Shown: positions 34,374-41,829, numbered from the stretch's first letter. The stretch: DNA of 64,000 bases from Halosimplex rubrum (GCF_013415885.1 NZ_CP058910.1:3100001-3164000); one strand, 5' to 3'. Numbers and translations are program-made. Notes: generated by a model not told the origin, from the letters alone.

Positions 34374-34718
34374 ATGAGCACCACCGAGAATGGGGCAGTG
34401 AAGCTGAAACGCCCCGTCGATTTCGAGATACTCGGCGCCTACTCCGACGGCGAGCAGGACGTGGGCGTAAACATCGCGGAGCGCATCGACTACAACCGGA
34501 GTTACGTCAACACGCGACTTCCTCAGCTGGAAGACTACGGTCTGCTCACGAAGGTCGGTCCGTCGGAGCGGTCCGGACTCTACCGGATCACGCCGAAAGG
34601 GGTTGCGGCGCTCCGGCTCCGAAACGAGTACGGCGAAGAGGGTTACGAGGAACTCGTCGACGAGCGAGCGGCGCCTATCGAGGTCCACCGGCCCCGAATC
34701 ACTGGCGACGAGTTCTGA
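34374..34718 (+). CDS. PhiH1-like repressor (winged helix)
   Basis: 114 aa. FEILGAYSDGEQDVGVNIAE and NRSYVNTRLPQLEDYGLLTK form a winged helix, with RSGLYRITPKGVAALRL as the wing, the pattern of the PhiH1 repressor-like family of haloarchaeal viruses and plasmids. Divergent from the early operon over a palindrome array, as expected of a lysogeny repressor that also controls itself. Confidence 0.8.
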   Translation: MSTTENGAVKLKRPVDFEILGAYSDGEQDVGVNIAERIDYNRSYVNTRLPQLEDYGLLTKVGPSERSGLYRITPKGVAALRLRNEYGEEGYEELVDERAAPIEVHRPRITGDEF

Positions 34719-34723
34719 CATCT

Positions 34724-34969
34724 TCAGGCGGGCCTCGCGAGTCGCGACATCCTGTCTTCCAGCCACTCGGGAACCTCCAGGTCAGCCGGCGCACCGTCGC
34801 GACGCGTGACCTCGGCCTCGACCTCCCCGTCGTTGTCGACGACCACGACCCACTCGCGATCGTCGGGGTGCTCGATCTCCATTCGGGCGGCGTCGCCGCC
34901 CGTGTCCAGCACGCGGACGTCGACCTCGTTGCCGTCGTAATCGAGTATCGTGGTTTCTTTCTCCGGCAT
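34724..34969 (-). CDS. Small provirus protein
   Basis: 81 aa from ATG 34969 (MPEKETTILDYDGNEVDVRV), beta-rich N-terminal half and helical C-terminus (LEVPEWLEDRMSRL). A TATATG box on the minus strand about 28 bp upstream (34995-35000) indicates its own leaderless promoter. Converges with the repressor gene. Function unknown. Confidence 0.55.
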   Translation of the reverse strand: MPEKETTILDYDGNEVDVRVLDTGGDAARMEIEHPDDREWVVVVDNDGEVEAEVTRRDGAPADLEVPEWLEDRMSRLARPA

Positions 34970-35046
34970 ACACGACCACCGACACCCGCCTGCCACATAT
35001 ACCGTCGAACGATTGCCGGCAGATCGCTGATATGTCTGTAGAAGGG

Positions 35047-35459
35047 TTACTCGTCGGGGACGGTCCGGGCGGGGAGCCGGACGCGCTCGGAAACGATCGT
35101 CGCGTCGCGGACCCGGTGGAACTGGTGGCGGTTGGCTGCCTTCTCGATGAGCTCGTATTCAGCGAGCTTCCGCAGCTTGTCCCGACGCCGGCGCTCGGCG
35201 ATCGGCTTCGCGGTGACGCCGGTGTAGACCTTCTCTTGGACCCGTACGTAGCGGTCGTGCAGGTCGCCGGGCTTGATCTCACCGGCCTCGCGGATCAGCT
35301 CGTAGAGGACGTGGTAGTCGTAGTCCATCGACCGCAGGTTTGCCTCGCGGATGCGGCCCAGCGCCCGCTGGTAGGCCACGCCGATGTCGACGGTTTCGAC
35401 CGGGCAGTTACGCTCGTCGGCGAGTTCGGCCGCAGCCCGGAGCGTCTGGATGGCCTTAC
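35047..35459 (-). pseudogene. orc1: C-terminal fragment of provirus Orc1/Cdc6, cut off by transposon insertion
   Basis: From the TTAC duplication leftward the minus strand encodes KAIQTLRAAAELADERNC and on to the C-terminal winged helix (VYTGVTAKPIAERRRRDKLR, YELIEKAANRHQFHRVRDAT), about 136 residues typical of Orc1/Cdc6 domains III. It has no own start; the open frame only continues into the inverted repeat of the element. Its N-terminal partner is at 41929-42575. Confidence 0.85.
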
Positions 35460-35491
35460 CAGTAGTTGAAAACACGGAGATTCTATTCAGC
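35460..35491 (+). repeat. Left terminal inverted repeat
   Basis: Reads CAGTAGTTG at the tip and TATTCAGC at its inner end. It matches the right end (inward, CAGTTGTTG...TATTCAGC) at 22 of 32 positions with no gap. The transposase stop codon is 15 bp further in. Confidence 0.8.
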
Positions 35492-35506
35492 AACGCCCCC
35501 GGCGAA

Positions 35507-37369
35507 TCAGTCGGCGTCTGAGGTGCTCCAACCGGCCCCGAGAACGTCGCCAAATACCTGTCGAGTTTCTGGTGGTTCGGTCGGAATCCGAAGGTCGTGC
35601 GGGTCGTCCTCGATGGCCTGCATCAGCTCACCAGCAGTCAGTTGCTTCCCCTCGCTCAGGGCCTCGCCAGTCTCCTCGGCGCGGAGGATGTTCGCTACCG
35701 TCCAGATGTTGAACAGGTGGGCCGCGAAGTTGAAGTAGAACGCTCGTATCGCCGGGTCCCGTGACGCTGACTTGGCGAGGAACTCCTCCTTGATCACGCG
35801 GAAGTCCGTCTCGATGCCCCACCGACGCCGGTACGCCTCACCCAACTCCTCCGGTGGAACCTCTTCGGGATGCAGGTTCGTGTAGAAGTACGTGTAGTCG
35901 TCCATCGGCTCTTCAGCTTCTGACTTCCGTAGTTTCACCGTCTTGTCCGACTTCAGCCCGACCGCGTAGTAGCTGTCCTCGTCGAGGTCGCCGACGCCGT
36001 ACGGGTAGTACGACGAACGAAGATCGGCACGCGCCATCCCGTTCAGGAAGTGTTTGACTGTCTTTCCCGACTTGCGGCCCTGCATCACCAGCTCCAGCCC
36101 CTGCTCGGTGATAGCCGAAATCGTATCCGAGTTGTAGAACTCCGTCCCGGCGTCGAGGTAGACGCGGCCAATGTTCACGTGTTGCCGGCTCAGACGGAGC
36201 ATCCGGCGAATGTACTTCGGCGTCTTCGACTTGTCCTTGACCGGGAGCACGACCAAAATCAGCGGCGTGTCGCTCCCGACGAGAGCGAGCGTGATGTACT
36301 TCCAGGCCCACGAGTAGTTCCGTCCCGGCTTCGTTCCGCGAATGAATCCGTCGCCGTCTGCATCGCCGTAGAACGGCCAGTCCGTGATGTCGATGGCGAC
36401 CTCTGCCTCCTCGGGGAAGTAGTCGTGCCTGGAGGCGATCTCGAACAGTACCTCGTTCGCTTCCCGGAACATCCGCATGACGGACTCCCGCGAAGACTTC
36501 CGCAGGTGGTAGGTGAGGTTCTGCCCCGTCGGAATGTCGCCGTCGTCGTAGAACGGCTTGTACTTGAGGTTCTTCGCGGCGTCGTTGACGAACCCGTTCC
36601 CGTTCGCGGCGGCGATGAGCACCCGGAGAGCGGCGTCCTTCGTCACTTCCGTGCTGTCGTCGCGCTTCAGCCGGATGTACTTGAACGTCTTCGAGCGCAG
36701 CTCCCGAGCGATCACCTGGACCGGCGGAAACCCCTCACCGTCAGTGACTATCGTGTCCGGCGTCGGGTCTCGGAACCAGTGTTCGACCCTCGTGTCCTGC
36801 ATTCGCCGAACCAGCGTCTCGGTCTCACTCGCGTAGTAGTGTCGTGTATCCTCGTCCATCCGTCCCGGCATCCGGTTCAGCGTCGGCTGACTCACCGAGT
36901 CCTCAATGTCCAACGCCTCCCGAATGTCGGGGTCGTTGATGGCACGGGCAACACCCGACTGGTTGAGTGCCGAGAGGTCGAAGAACAGATACAGCCGCGT
37001 TGCGTCCTCTCCATCGAGATTCTCTGTGAGATGGTCGTTTTTTCCTTCCGACCAGTAGTAGTGCCGAAGCTGGACTTTCCCGAGTGCCTTTGCGAGGCGA
37101 TGCTCGGGCGTCTCCAGTTCGTCGTAAAAATCGCAGACGCGGTAAGCCTCAGACTTGATCGCCTCCCACAGCGGCGGCGTGATGTTCTTGGCTGGATTTC
37201 GACTCAGGAGCCCCGTGTACGCCCACGGATCATCCCGCGGGTCGTCGGGTAGCTTCCTCTCAGCTTCCCTGTACCGGCTTGAAATCTCCGCCTTCTCCTG
37301 CCACCGCTCGTGGATTTCACCCTTCGACTCGGGATCACGGTCAGCGTCCTCGTCTTTCTCCTTGGTCAC
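35507..37369 (-). CDS. DDE transposase, IS4 superfamily (ISH3/IS701-like), unusually long
   Basis: 620 aa from GTG 37369. The DDE residues fit D327 or D330 in AIDITDWPFYGD, D406 in YLDAGTEFYN and E520 in YRRRWGIETDFRVIKEEF, where Y513-R516-E520-K527 matches the Y(2)R(3)E(6)K signature of IS4-related enzymes. ISH3-like enzymes are usually near 400 aa, so the first 200 residues (charged, helical) are an extra domain, possibly for end recognition. The 4-bp duplication fits the ISH3 or IS701 groups. The gene lies 15 bp inside the left end and just behind the toxin gene. Confidence 0.87.
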   Translation of the reverse strand: MTKEKDEDADRDPESKGEIHERWQEKAEISSRYREAERKLPDDPRDDPWAYTGLLSRNPAKNITPPLWEAIKSEAYRVCDFYDELETPEHRLAKALGKVQLRHYYWSEGKNDHLTENLDGEDATRLYLFFDLSALNQSGVARAINDPDIREALDIEDSVSQPTLNRMPGRMDEDTRHYYASETETLVRRMQDTRVEHWFRDPTPDTIVTDGEGFPPVQVIARELRSKTFKYIRLKRDDSTEVTKDAALRVLIAAANGNGFVNDAAKNLKYKPFYDDGDIPTGQNLTYHLRKSSRESVMRMFREANEVLFEIASRHDYFPEEAEVAIDITDWPFYGDADGDGFIRGTKPGRNYSWAWKYITLALVGSDTPLILVVLPVKDKSKTPKYIRRMLRLSRQHVNIGRVYLDAGTEFYNSDTISAITEQGLELVMQGRKSGKTVKHFLNGMARADLRSSYYPYGVGDLDEDSYYAVGLKSDKTVKLRKSEAEEPMDDYTYFYTNLHPEEVPPEELGEAYRRRWGIETDFRVIKEEFLAKSASRDPAIRAFYFNFAAHLFNIWTVANILRAEETGEALSEGKQLTAGELMQAIEDDPHDLRIPTEPPETRQVFGDVLGAGWSTSDAD

Positions 37370-37375
37370 GTCGTG

Positions 37376-37681
37376 TCACCCCTCCGCGTCGTCCCGCCAT
37401 GACCCCCACACCTCACGGTACTTCCCGAGTTCTCGGTACTCCTTCTTCCGCTCGAAGGCGTCGATGGCGTAGAGCACCTCGTTGTCCTTGTCCCAATCAA
37501 TCAGCACGCGAAAGTCGCCGACACGAAGCTTGTAGCCGGGGTGGTTCTTCAGCCGGTCCAGAAAGTGATCCGGGAAGTCCTCGATGTCCTCCAGCTTGTT
37601 GATGATCCGCTCCGCATCCTGCGTTTCGAACTGCTCCAGCGTTTCGACCAACGTCTCCGTCAGAACGACCTCGTGAGCCAC
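37376..37681 (-). CDS. RelE/ParE-type toxin
   Basis: 101 aa. LVETLEQFETQDAERIINKL, HPGYKLRVGDFRVLIDWD and VLYAIDAFERKKEYREL match the RelE-like fold, with conserved Arg and Lys of the active surface. RelE toxins cleave mRNA in the ribosome, ParE relatives act on gyrase. It follows the antitoxin gene by 10 bp and precedes the transposase by 6 bp, so all three may be one transcript. Confidence 0.82.
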   Translation of the reverse strand: MAHEVVLTETLVETLEQFETQDAERIINKLEDIEDFPDHFLDRLKNHPGYKLRVGDFRVLIDWDKDNEVLYAIDAFERKKEYRELGKYREVWGSWRDDAEG

Positions 37682-37691
37682 CGTTCAGCCC

Positions 37692-37967
37692 TCAGTCCTG
37701 ATCGATGCCGAGGCGTTCGCGGGCCTCGTCCGTGGACATCGTCCGACCCGCCGCCACGTCCGCGTAGCCCTCGGAGACACCCTCCTGTGCCCCGGGCGTC
37801 AGAATCGGCTCCGTGGTGTCACGCAGCACCTCACGGATGAACTCCGAGCGGTTGGTGTACTCCAACTCCTCGGCCAGTTCGTCGATCTCTTCGAGAAGGC
37901 GCTTCGGGACCTTCACGTTCAATTTCACCATGTCCCCGTCGCCGTTGTCGTCCGCGCCCGTGCTCAT
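37692..37967 (-). CDS. Ribbon-helix-helix antitoxin
   Basis: 91 aa. VKLNVKVPKRLLEEIDELAE and YTNRSEFIREVLRDTTEP form the ribbon-helix-helix DNA-binding part. The tail (EGYADVAAGRTMSTDEARERLG) should neutralise the toxin. Its promoter holds two GTGGTAC direct repeats between a TATA box and the ATG, the likely site of autorepression. Confidence 0.8.
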   Translation of the reverse strand: MSTGADDNGDGDMVKLNVKVPKRLLEEIDELAEELEYTNRSEFIREVLRDTTEPILTPGAQEGVSEGYADVAAGRTMSTDEARERLGIDQD

Positions 37968-37972
37968 ACGCC

Positions 37973-37990
37973 GTGGTACGCGGGTGGTAC
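37973..37990. promoter_or_regulatory. Operator of the toxin-antitoxin operon
   Basis: GTGGTAC-GCGG-GTGGTAC: two 7-bp direct repeats with 4-bp spacer. They lie between the minus-strand TATA box (GTATAA, 38000-38006) and the antitoxin ATG at 37967. Tandem short repeats are the usual targets of RHH dimers. Confidence 0.55.
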
Positions 37991-38095
37991 ATTTTAGTCT
38001 TTATACGATTTCTTCATTCGCCGCATCAGTCGTCGCGGGGATCGGCGACCAGTTCATACATTTTGTTTCAAATTCGATTTCTTCAATTGGTGTTG

Positions 38096-38284
38096 TCAGT
38101 ACTCGTCCTCGCAAACGACTGCACGCAACTCTTCAAGCACGTCCGGTCGGTGATCCTTCAACACCTCAATGTCATGGGGAAGCTCTTCACTGATCCGCTG
38201 GCGAACCCGGTACACTGCTTGGTCCTTCTGTCGTTGCGAAGGGTCGCTCTCTCCGGAAATATGTTCACGGTCCGTTTCAGTCAT
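38096..38284 (-). CDS. Small protein of a haloarchaeal virus/plasmid family
   Basis: 62 aa from ATG 38284 (MTETDREHISGESDPSQRQK). The pattern ISGE, then QAVYRVRQRISEELPHDIEV and LEELRAVVCED, recurs in small proteins next to haloarchaeal mobile-element genes. It is divergent from the cas7-like operon across the large inverted repeat and may regulate it; that is inference. Confidence 0.55.
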   Translation of the reverse strand: MTETDREHISGESDPSQRQKDQAVYRVRQRISEELPHDIEVLKDHRPDVLEELRAVVCEDEY

Positions 38285-38337
38285 GATGGCGCGGTAGCGT
38301 CCCATCTCATTTGGCCTATCTGGTACCATCCAGTTCA

Positions 38338-38425
38338 ACCTATGCATCTGTGCCTACTTAAATCTATGCACCAATGCATTGCTATGCAACTATGCAAAGG
38401 TTGAAGTAGGCACAGGTGCATAGGT
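38338..38425. repeat. 88-bp inverted repeat with TATGCA hexamers upstream of the HRAMP-like operon
   Basis: Arms of 22 bp (38338-38359 and 38404-38425) are complementary with one mismatch; they read ACCTATGCA..TGCCTACTT and its complement. The 44-bp centre contains further TATGCA units (38365, 38383, 38391) and ATGCAT (38374). In all, five TATGCA hexamers occur, four direct and one inverted. ACTTAAAT at 38356-38363 is TATA-like on both strands. The region is either a divergent promoter with clustered operators or, if transcribed, a long hairpin RNA. Confidence 0.7.
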
Positions 38426-38473
38426 GTAACTGAGGAGTCCGGTCCCATCGGGGCGTGACCTGTCGTAGGAAAT

Positions 38474-38498
38474 GCCCGCGTGCTGATGACACGCGGGC
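38474..38498 (+). ncRNA. Leader hairpin before the HRAMP-like operon (candidate RNA element)
   Basis: GCCCGCGTG-CTGATGA-CACGCGGGC: perfect 9-bp stem with 7-nt loop, ending 21 bp before the ATG at 38520. If transcription starts near 38387, this lies in the mRNA leader. It may be a processing site, a regulatory structure or part of a guide RNA; only the hairpin itself is seen. Confidence 0.4.
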
Positions 38499-38519
38499 CG
38501 GGCTTCTGTGGAGAAACCC

Positions 38520-38666
38520 ATGGCAACCAACGAGACCCGCGAACTTCAAGAGTTCGCAACGACCGAGGAATCGGACGAAAACGACGACTGCGACTGTGAC
38601 AATCTGAGCGACGACTTCCCGTGTTGGGAATGCGTTCGCACCGGCAAGCGCGAGGTCCCGAACTGA
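38520..38666 (+). CDS. 48-aa cysteine-rich protein
   Basis: ATG 38520, TGA 38664-38666. Acidic N-terminus, then CDCDNLSDDFPCWECVRTGK: four cysteines in CDC and CWEC spacing can hold one zinc. Similar mini zinc proteins are common in haloarchaeal mobile elements. First gene of the operon, 2 bp before the next start. Confidence 0.6.
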   Translation: MATNETRELQEFATTEESDENDDCDCDNLSDDFPCWECVRTGKREVPN

Positions 38667-38668
38667 CG

Positions 38669-39022
38669 ATGAACGGGATTGCAACGGTCACCGCGACACC
38701 GGACCAGGTGTTCGAGGGCTACGCGGTCGGCTCCGGTGGGAAAGCTGCCTGTACCGGATGTCAGCGTACGGTCCGCGACGGCGACCCGGTCGGGATCTAC
38801 GCCCACCAGACCAGTGACGCCGCGCGATGGGACATTGCCCGCCTGTTCTGCGTCGATTGTCGGGAGACGTCGATTCAACACCCGACGACCGGCGCGACCG
38901 AGGTCGTCCTCAACGCCCGCTTGGGCGTCACGTCGGATGCTGCGACCCAATCCGCGCGACTGACGCTGCGCGACATCGAGACGATGCAGCTCTCCCCGCC
39001 CGAAGATGGGGGTGAACCCTGA
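38669..39022 (+). CDS. Zinc-finger protein of the HRAMP-like operon
   Basis: 117 aa from ATG 38669. C28-x2-C31 (ACTGCQ) and C61-x2-C64 (FCVDCR) enclose a beta-rich segment with VGIYAHQTSD, probably one C4 zinc site. The tail is helical. It may bind nucleic acid or be an adaptor to the complex. It resembles small haloarchaeal plasmid proteins, so a passenger role is possible. The next gene starts directly after its stop. Confidence 0.6.
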   Translation: MNGIATVTATPDQVFEGYAVGSGGKAACTGCQRTVRDGDPVGIYAHQTSDAARWDIARLFCVDCRETSIQHPTTGATEVVLNARLGVTSDAATQSARLTLRDIETMQLSPPEDGGEP

Positions 39023-39310
39023 ATGGACGACGCCGAGAAGTGGCGTGAAGTCGGGCGCAAGGCCGTCGGGATGGAACTCGAAGACGCCCGGTACGACGTC
39101 GAGTCGGCGTTGTACGCCATCACCGTGGACACGATGTTCCGGGGTGGCGATCCGACGGCCGACCAGGTCAAGGAGGCCCGGATGGCGCTGAACCTTGCCC
39201 ACCGGATTCTCGAAGAGTACGTCGCCCCCGCCGCTGGCTGTGAGCCGTGGGGCGACCCCGTCCCGGACATGCCCTACGGCCGGGCGAAGGAAGTGTACCA
39301 TCTCGAATGA
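39023..39310 (+). CDS. Small helical protein of the HRAMP-like operon
   Basis: 95 aa, mainly helical: WREVGRKAVGMELEDARYDV, YAITVDTMFRGGDPTADQVK and MALNLAHRILEEYVAPAAG. The size and helical content are similar to small subunits (Cas11-like) of class 1 effectors; no motif proves this. Zero spacing to the zinc-finger gene and 19 bp to the Cas7-like gene. Confidence 0.55.
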   Translation: MDDAEKWREVGRKAVGMELEDARYDVESALYAITVDTMFRGGDPTADQVKEARMALNLAHRILEEYVAPAAGCEPWGDPVPDMPYGRAKEVYHLE

Positions 39311-39329
39311 CAACTGAAGAAATCAAATA

Positions 39330-40190
39330 ATGACAGAAATCGACATCGACCGCGACGTGTTCGTGCGAATCCGTACCGACCTGCTGGTGGTCGGGGACAG
39401 CATCATGACCGACAGACACCACGCCTCGAACGGCAACTACGAGGACAACGACCCGCAGAACCAGATCGGCGGGATCATCCCGGCGTTCAGCCTCTCGGGA
39501 TGGCTTCGCCACGGGATGGAGAAGGTCGTCCAGGAACGTGACGGTACGGCCTGCCACCCCGGCGAGGCCAACGCGAACTTCCGGAAGGACGGCGTCTACA
39601 ACCGCGACCTCGACGCCGGCTACCACGAGAAGGGCGTGTGCCTCGAAGATGATGACGACGACGGGTGCGTGATTCTCGACCTCTTCGGCGGCTTCGGGAA
39701 TCGCCCCGGGAAGTTCATGCGCCGCCCGATTCAGTTCTCGCCGGTCCGCTCCAGCGTGGACTACACGCGCGGACAGGCCGAAGGCCACTACCGCCGCATC
39801 AACCGGAACGTCGTCTCCCGGAATGAGGAAGACAACCGAGAGCCGCTCCGGAACGCCGAACTGGACGCCGTCGGGAACCTCGACGGCTGCTGGCACCTCT
39901 CCTTCCGGGAGACCAAGCCCGAGTTCGTCGCGCTGCTCGCCGAGGCCATCGACTTCCTCGATGAGCATCAGACCGACTTCATGCACCAGCTCGGCGGGGC
40001 TCGGAACTTCGGCGGCGGGATCGTGGACTGCGACCTCGTGAACCCACTCTACAACGAGACCGAACTCCGCCGCGTCTTCGACCGCGGGAAGGGCAACACG
40101 AACAAAATGGACGACAAAGACGAGAAGTGGGAGACCGAGTACCTGCCGGAGTTCCAGGCGGCGCTCGCAGAGCGCGTGGAGGAAGTATGA
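39330..40190 (+). CDS. Cas7-like RAMP protein (HRAMP-type backbone subunit)
   Basis: 286 aa. RAMP hallmarks in order: RIRTDLLVVGDSIM (first strand), IIPAFSLSGWLRHG (49-62, the loop seen in Csm3/Cmr4/Csf2-type Cas7), ILDLFGGFGNRPGKFMRRPI (115-134, the LFG block), and LGGARNFGGGIVDCDLV (221-237, glycine-rich loop). Cas7 proteins coat guide RNA as a helical filament. No CRISPR array or Cas10/Cas8 gene is near, which matches the haloarchaeal HRAMP systems rather than type III. Its stop overlaps the next ATG by 4 bp. Confidence 0.78.
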   Translation: MTEIDIDRDVFVRIRTDLLVVGDSIMTDRHHASNGNYEDNDPQNQIGGIIPAFSLSGWLRHGMEKVVQERDGTACHPGEANANFRKDGVYNRDLDAGYHEKGVCLEDDDDDGCVILDLFGGFGNRPGKFMRRPIQFSPVRSSVDYTRGQAEGHYRRINRNVVSRNEEDNREPLRNAELDAVGNLDGCWHLSFRETKPEFVALLAEAIDFLDEHQTDFMHQLGGARNFGGGIVDCDLVNPLYNETELRRVFDRGKGNTNKMDDKDEKWETEYLPEFQAALAERVEEV

Positions 40191-40927
40191 GCGACGTGAT
40201 GCTCACCGCCTTCCGGCACGACGTCCACAAGTTCACCGGTGAGAGCCACGAGGACGCTCGTGAGGAGTTCGCCGGTGTTCCCGTGAACCAGCCGGTGCCC
40301 GAGGGCGCGGACGGCGATGCGGCGGCGCTCTCGCGGCCTCAGCAGAAGCAGGAGCAGACCGTCCCGACCCACGACGACCACTACCGACTCTCGCTGCTGA
40401 CCGGCGAGACCGCCTACGACCCCGGAGAGTTCTCCCGGGCGACCATCGAGAGCGAGGTAGCGGACCTCATCGGCATCGAGGACGCACAGACGGCCCACGA
40501 GCGGTGGCTCACAAGCGACGTGGCCGCCGCGTTCAACGAGTCAGTCTACCACCCGTACACGAGCCTGAAGTACCACACGCTGCTCGTGGCGGCGCTGCTG
40601 GACAACTACCGCGCCGGGAACGAGTTCGCCGACCTTCGGCTCATCGTGGACCCGGCGGGCGAGATCGCTCCGTTCCGCACCGTCTTCGATGGCGAACGGT
40701 TCGCGCTCCGCATCGGCGTCGAGGCGGACGGGTGTCCCTCTGCTCGCCTCGGGAGCCGTCCGTGGCGGTCGTGGGCGTCGGCGTGGAACCGCCTGACGGC
40801 GCACCCGCTCGATACCGGCCACGACAAGTACGACATGACGCTCGATGCGAACCTGCGACGGACGCAGTCCTGGAGCACGGCGCTCCAGTACATCGAGGAC
40901 TACGCCGAGTGGAGGCCCGACCGATGA
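40187..40927 (+). CDS. Unknown protein of the HRAMP-like operon
   Basis: 246 aa from ATG 40187, overlapping the Cas7-like stop (ATGA). It begins VMLTAFRHDVHKFTGESHED, has a helix-rich middle (YHPYTSLKYHTLLVAALLDN) and beta strands (FADLRLIVDPAGEIAPFRTV). It lies between the Cas7- and Cas5-like genes, where HRAMP loci carry a conserved uncharacterised protein. No HD, HNH or PD-(D/E)XK nuclease motif is seen. It may be a large-subunit substitute. Confidence 0.62.
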   Translation: MSDVMLTAFRHDVHKFTGESHEDAREEFAGVPVNQPVPEGADGDAAALSRPQQKQEQTVPTHDDHYRLSLLTGETAYDPGEFSRATIESEVADLIGIEDAQTAHERWLTSDVAAAFNESVYHPYTSLKYHTLLVAALLDNYRAGNEFADLRLIVDPAGEIAPFRTVFDGERFALRIGVEADGCPSARLGSRPWRSWASAWNRLTAHPLDTGHDKYDMTLDANLRRTQSWSTALQYIEDYAEWRPDR

Positions 40928-41829
40928 CGGCGATTCAGCAAGTCCTGTGGGAGCTGCGAATGGACTACATTGGTCACCCGTACTACGTCAGCGGGAACGC
41001 CATCCTGCACGCTCTCGGTCAGCACCTCGACCCCGAGACGCACGCGGCGGTGTCGGCCAGTCACGGCGTCTTCGTTCCCGGGCAGTTCGGGACGTTCCCC
41101 GAGGAACACAGTCAGTCGGGCATCCGCCCGTACCTCGGGAGCGGTCTCCCCGACGTTGAGGCCTACGACGACCTCTTCCTCCAGCGGGAGGCGATGCACC
41201 CGTGGTTGCTGGATACCCGCGCTCGGGACGCGCTGAACACGCACGATCTCCGCGTCCAGGGCGGCCACCCGGCGCTCGCTCACGAGACCATCATGGGCCG
41301 CCGGGAAGACCAGCGGAAACAGCAGCAGACCACGAAGTGGTACGTCCACGCCTACCTCCACGCTGATGACCCGGCGGTGCTCCCGCTCGGCGAGGATGTG
41401 CTGGAGGGCCTCCAGTTCGGCGGCAAGCGCAACTACGGCTACGGCGAGGTTCAGCTGAAGGACACGCAGATGGTTGACCTCGGTGAACTGGACTACTCGC
41501 GGCTCGAAGGCGCGGAGACGTATCTCATCGAACTCGTGACGCCGTTCGTCCTGGCGTCGGAGTATCCAGAGGCGAACGACCGCACTATCCCGTGGTGGTG
41601 GGCCGAGAACCGGGACAATCTCCGGCTGCGCCAGGAGAAGATACTGGAGCAGCGCGAGGTGTTCAAGCTGGAGACGGTCGATCACGGACAGGTCGTGAAG
41701 TACCTCGGCGACCGCCCGGTGGAGACCGCGAAGAACGGCCTCCAGCGGGTCGGCTCTCACTCCCGATACGGCTTCGGAGAACTGCGGCTGAAGCCCCTCG
41801 GCGAACAGTATCAGGAATCAGAGAAGTAA
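40924..41829 (+). CDS. Cas5-like RAMP protein with two glycine-rich loops
   Basis: 301 aa from ATG 40924, overlapping the upstream stop by 4 bp. Two RAMP modules are suggested: LQFGGKRNYGYGEVQL (163-178) ends the first and GLQRVGSHSRYGFGELRL (272-289) the second. Both are the G-rich loops found at the end of RAMP ferredoxin-like domains in Cas5 and Cas6. As a Cas5 it would cap the guide-RNA 5' end; as a Cas6 it would process RNA. A catalytic His is not evident near the loops. Last gene before the right end of the element. Confidence 0.75.
   Translation: MTAIQQVLWELRMDYIGHPYYVSGNAILHALGQHLDPETHAAVSASHGVFVPGQFGTFPEEHSQSGIRPYLGSGLPDVEAYDDLFLQREAMHPWLLDTRARDALNTHDLRVQGGHPALAHETIMGRREDQRKQQQTTKWYVHAYLHADDPAVLPLGEDVLEGLQFGGKRNYGYGEVQLKDTQMVDLGELDYSRLEGAETYLIELVTPFVLASEYPEANDRTIPWWWAENRDNLRLRQEKILEQREVFKLETVDHGQVVKYLGDRPVETAKNGLQRVGSHSRYGFGELRLKPLGEQYQESEK

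Noticed and set aside
36050-37252. A 400-codon frame antisense to the transposase
   Set aside because: No domain, and the minus strand encodes a transposase with full DDE signature.
38338-38425. CRISPR array
   Set aside because: The TATGCA units are too short and irregularly spaced, and there is no repeat-spacer period. No CRISPR array was seen anywhere in the window.
38474-38498. C/D-box RNA, because the hairpin loop contains TGATGA
   Set aside because: No D box in the right place and no closing k-turn stem; the loop match is likely chance.
39330-41829. Type III or type IV CRISPR effector
   Set aside because: Cas10, Csf1 and DinG-like genes are missing and gene order fits HRAMP better. 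Type IV remains a weak alternative because the Cas7 block is shared.
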